DNA of 64,000 nt, taken from assembly GCA_014773175.1 (NCBI GenBank), contig VXCM01003238.1, forward strand, positions 62,001 to 126,000. Reading direction: 5' to 3'. Positions 60,877 to 64,000 of this stretch are shown in pieces (within the stretch, counting starts at the first letter, position 1; each line of letters starts with the position of its first letter). The notes under the pieces were generated by a model. It searched no databases. It was not told the DNA's origin and saw nothing but the letters and a program-made list of their open reading frames with translations. The translations under genes and the position numbers were made by a program. The stretch is from Lucifuga dentata (taxonomy: Eukaryota > Chordata > Actinopteri > Ophidiiformes > Bythitidae).

Positions 60877-62199
60877 CTTCGGGGTGTGTGTGGGGGCTGG
60901 AGAATGTTAGGAGTGTGTTCCCGTCTCGGCTTGTTACCATGACTGAAGAAAGTATTTTTTGTCTCGGCTATTGTCAGGCTCTCCCCCTCAGATAACGTCT
61001 CCATACATTTGGTCCATTTTAGGAAGGTGTTGGACAGGATTTCAGACTGAAGTTCAGAGAGAACGTGGTCTGTTCTTGCTTCAAATCAGGTGTTGGGATT
61101 CACCATGAAAGTTCTTCTTTTAAATATTTTGTGAGATGATTGTTGCTTCTTTTTTCTTCCTGTACTTTCTTGTACCAAGCTTGTTGTTTCCTAAAAATAT
61201 GGTTTATGATACGCTGTTGATTTTTGTGGCCAATAGATGTGTCATAATTGGACAAAATTAGTAATTTGAAGACAATCGTTTTGGAACCAATCAAGCCTTT
61301 TTTTTTTTTTTTTTNTTTTTTTTTTTTTTTTAAAGGATTGAATTCGGGTCTGTTCTGTTCCTCGTTTTATGGTAAACCATTGACCACTCAGTGAAAACAC
61401 TGTTTCCTCATGCAAAGCTTCATGAGCGACTGTACGACAGAGCATGCCAAATAAACAGCAGCCAATTCATTATTCATGATCCAAATGTGTGTCAGCGAGA
61501 AATGCCAACAGAGCATCTGTAGGTTCAAAATAAGAAACAACTGTTTTGCATCTGTCGGTGACATTTTGCAGGTGTAATACACCTTTAAAGGGCTGCTGCT
61601 GGTTGAAAACTGCATGAAGAGAGGCCGCGCAAAGCCTGACCAACTTTTACAGCAAATTCACACTGACACTGCCATGGATTTGAAGTAAAAAGCTATAGCG
61701 CACTATAAATAAATAAAAATCTATAAGAAACTGTTAAAGCAAAGCTGTGATGCTGGCTAAAGTTTCTCAGTGCCGAAGTGTCTCCAAATTGCTTTGCTCA
61801 TTTAAATGTGGAACTTTTTTAATGTGCATTGTATCAAACAAAAGACTATACAACCTGACAGAAACTCACTTTTAAAGGGGATATTTTGCATTTTTGTTGT
61901 TTTCCCTCATTTTCACAGTGTTGAACATGAGATTCACCCCTGTGCAAATGCATCCAGGAAGTCAAACCCATCACCCCTGAACTGCCCTGAAAGCTTTGTG
62001 TTTGACGTTACTTCTAACATGTTTAACATGTTACTTCTGTAACATATTAACATCAACATGTTATTGGTGAGACACACACAAAGTACATGGCGAGTCAGCA
62101 AGTGTTTGGCCACCCATCATTTGTTGTCCATAGGTGCTGCCAGCTCAAGCCTGACGAATGCTGGCCAATCAGAACAGAGCAAGCTTTTCCAGAGGAGAC

Positions 62200-62797
62200 T
62201 TAAAGGACCATACCACTAATTTTGAATGTTTAAGCCCAATAAATATGCCCCACATACACACTACGTTACTGACAACCATTTTCCAAAAGATAAAATTGTA
62301 TTTCAGTTTCCGATTATTGCGCCAAATCCCCTAATCTTTCAAAATCAAGTGTTCAGATCCTACACCCACTTTAAAGTTCAGTGTTTTGAGTGCAAACACA
62401 AACATCTGACTGTAGAAGGCACGGTCATTTTAATTTCTCAATAAAAGCCATCTTCTCTTGGGACTATATTCCCTGGTGAAGACATACATTTTCTTCTGTG
62501 CAGCTCCGTGTTTGACTGGTTAAATAAAGTTACTGTGACAAATAAGTTAAAAAATTTAATAGACGTCATGTTCATGGTGATGAATTATTTATCTCAAGCA
62601 TGTTTCAAGTCTCTACAAATTGCATTTATAGAGTACTGAATGAAATGAAACCAATGGCTGCCTGGAAGGTGGAAAAACAATTTGAATATTTATCGCTCCA
62701 GCAGTATGTTTCGGAAAGTGATTGTCATTAACATAAAGTGTATGTGGGTTGTATATATTGGGCTCAGACATGCAAAACCACTGGTATGGTCCTTTAA
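62200..62797 (+). mobile_element. TTAA MITE copy G, full length
   Basis: This complete copy of 598 bp runs from TTAA (62200-62203, then AGGACCATACCACTAATTTT) to GGTATGGTCCTTTAA at 62797. It carries the uninterrupted internal segment GACTGGTTAAATAAAGTTAC, which served to define the empty insertion site of the nested copy. No open frame of note is present. Confidence 0.85.
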
Positions 62798-63044
62798 AGA
62801 GACCACCTAAAACTGTTGACTCATCGTGCACAAGGGAGAGTAGAAGTGGATCAATGTGTTTTTTTTTTTTTTTTTTTTTTTTAAATGCATTAAAGCATTG
62901 CAGATGTTTAGAAAAAGACCCCTGAATGAAAATAGGAACACAGAAATCTATGTAATATGACACTTTGAAAGGTTTCGGATTGCAACCAAGGGCAAAACCA
63001 CTCAGAATGTGGGCATCCTTGAGCATTTCAAGTGCTCATGATGA

Positions 63045-63340
63045 AAGTCAGGTTTATTTGTATAGCCCAGTATCGCATACAACGTCTCAAAGGGCTTTAC
63101 AGACCCACACATTAGCAGTTTCCAACCCAGCCCAAGCTCTCTAAGAAGGCAAGGAAAAACTCCCTAAAAACCTTATTGTATAAAGAAAATGGAAGAAACC
63201 TCGGGAGAGGCTATTCAAAGAGAGATTCCCTCTCCTCAAACAACCNATAAAGAAAATGGAAGAAACCTCGGGAGAGGCTATTCAAAGAGAGATTCCCTCT
63301 CCTCAAACAACCGGGTGTGCAATAGGAGCCACAGGTGTAG
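63045..63340 (+). mobile_element. Widespread fish interspersed repeat (class uncertain)
   Basis: The order GGTTTATTTGTATAGCCCAG, CTCAAAGGGCTTTACAGAC, GGCAAGGAAAAACTCCC, GGAAGAAACCTCGGGAGAGG and GATTCCCTCTCC is characteristic of a repeat dispersed in many teleost genomes. A 66-bp part of it (63180-63245 and 63247-63312) is written twice across an N, another likely assembly artefact. I cannot assign it to a class with certainty. Confidence 0.6.
63180..63312. other. Unmerged contig overlap around N at 63246
   Basis: The 66 bases 63180-63245 recur exactly at 63247-63312 inside a common interspersed repeat. Confidence 0.85.
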
Positions 63341-64000
63341 AAATAGGTAAATTACAAAGCTCAAAAAACTGAAACTGATGAAAAAGTGCTGCTGCGAATC
63401 ACCACAAAGGAAGAAACAAACCGCCAGCGGGAACCGCTCCCGCTTTGTAAAAGTAAAAAGACGCTTCTGAGCTGGATACTGATAGTCTCCAGGTCACTTT
63501 GCTCTTTCTGAATCTGCTCTCAACGCTTAACTACTGCAACATCATTGTACATTTTGGCTAGAACACACCTACCTATTCCTACAATATGATAATAACAGAG
63601 TCGAAATACTTCATTAGAAGTGTTGTGTTATTGCAGTACTTGTCCTTGTGCAACATTCTGGGCTTTTCTCAAGTACATTGCATCTTTATTTAAAGCAGCG
63701 AAGAGCACTTCTAACACCAGCTTTTCACAAGCTCAGCACTGTCGATTGCAATACATCCTGTTGCACTTGCGAATTAGGAGAATTTTAGTCGTGACTTATT
63801 CCTCTGTTTTTTAATACCTCTTAAAACTTTGAGCCTCATTTGCTTTCAGATTACAGCACTAAACCTGTTGGCGGCAGTATTTATATTTTCAGGCTTAATA
63901 ATGAAGCAGCTGCTAATTCAGAACATTATCGCCTTATTACTTTGCGCTTGTGTTTTTGGGCTCCAACGCAGGCAAATACAGTAATTATATTTATTTACTG

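Larger units (their letters stand above)
40081..64000. other. Apparently intergenic, repeat-rich region downstream of tbc1d22a
   Basis: I see no recognised protein-coding gene after 40.1 kb. The stretch contains six of the seven TTAA MITE copies, a TIR element at 43.5-44.0 kb, a 19-bp minisatellite at 47.1-47.5 kb, a Tc1 remnant at 50.8 kb, hAT-type fragments near 55.7, 58.4 and 60.4 kb, a widespread fish repeat at 63.0 kb, and many CA/GT tracts. Three exon-like blocks (listed separately) are the only hint of another transcript. The neighbouring gene on this side could lie beyond the window. Confidence 0.6.

Overview
The window is vertebrate nuclear DNA, most likely from a teleost fish. The evidence is long introns with strong pyrimidine-tract/AG acceptors, abundant (CA)n and other microsatellites, CpG depletion, and several interspersed repeats of kinds common in fish genomes (tRNA-derived SINEs, a Tc1-type transposon remnant, hAT-like palindromic MITEs). 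It contains no bacterial-style operons, phage, CRISPR or rRNA/tRNA genes.

One gene is recognised with confidence: the 3' end of tbc1d22a on the + strand, encoding a Rab-GAP of the TBC domain family. Four consecutive coding exons (64-139, 7094-7221, 18188-18283, 36052-36180) join in frame to give the last 142 residues and the stop codon. They are separated by introns of about 7.0, 11.0 and 17.8 kb. The KFAFADAPNHYKR C-terminus favours the 22A paralogue over 22B. A long 3' UTR (about 3.9 kb) probably follows and ends at the first AATAAA after the stop (40054-40059), which overlaps two Pumilio-type UGUAAAUA elements.

From about 40.1 kb to the end the sequence looks intergenic. It carries most copies of a MITE family of about 590 bp with terminal inverted repeats and TTAA ends. 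There are seven copies in the window, one in intron 3 and six downstream, including one copy nested in another. It also holds a 19-bp minisatellite, a Tc1 remnant, SINE/hAT-type fragments and microsatellites. Three exon-like blocks with good splice sites and compatible phases (55926-56003, 59130-59244, 60729-60876) may belong to an unrecognised transcript. This is weak evidence.

The assembly itself has a clear artefact. There are 23 single N characters. Nine lie between direct duplicates of 61-67 bp (106 bp in one case), one lies in a trinucleotide repeat, and the rest lie in or beside homopolymer runs. These look like contig ends that overlap but were not merged. One of them falsely duplicates the last coding bases of tbc1d22a. 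A sister MITE copy without the duplication supports this reading. I found no evidence of a novel molecular system here. The most interesting items are the TTAA MITE burst, the UTR elements, a CpG-rich hairpin-like patch in intron 3 and the candidate downstream transcript.
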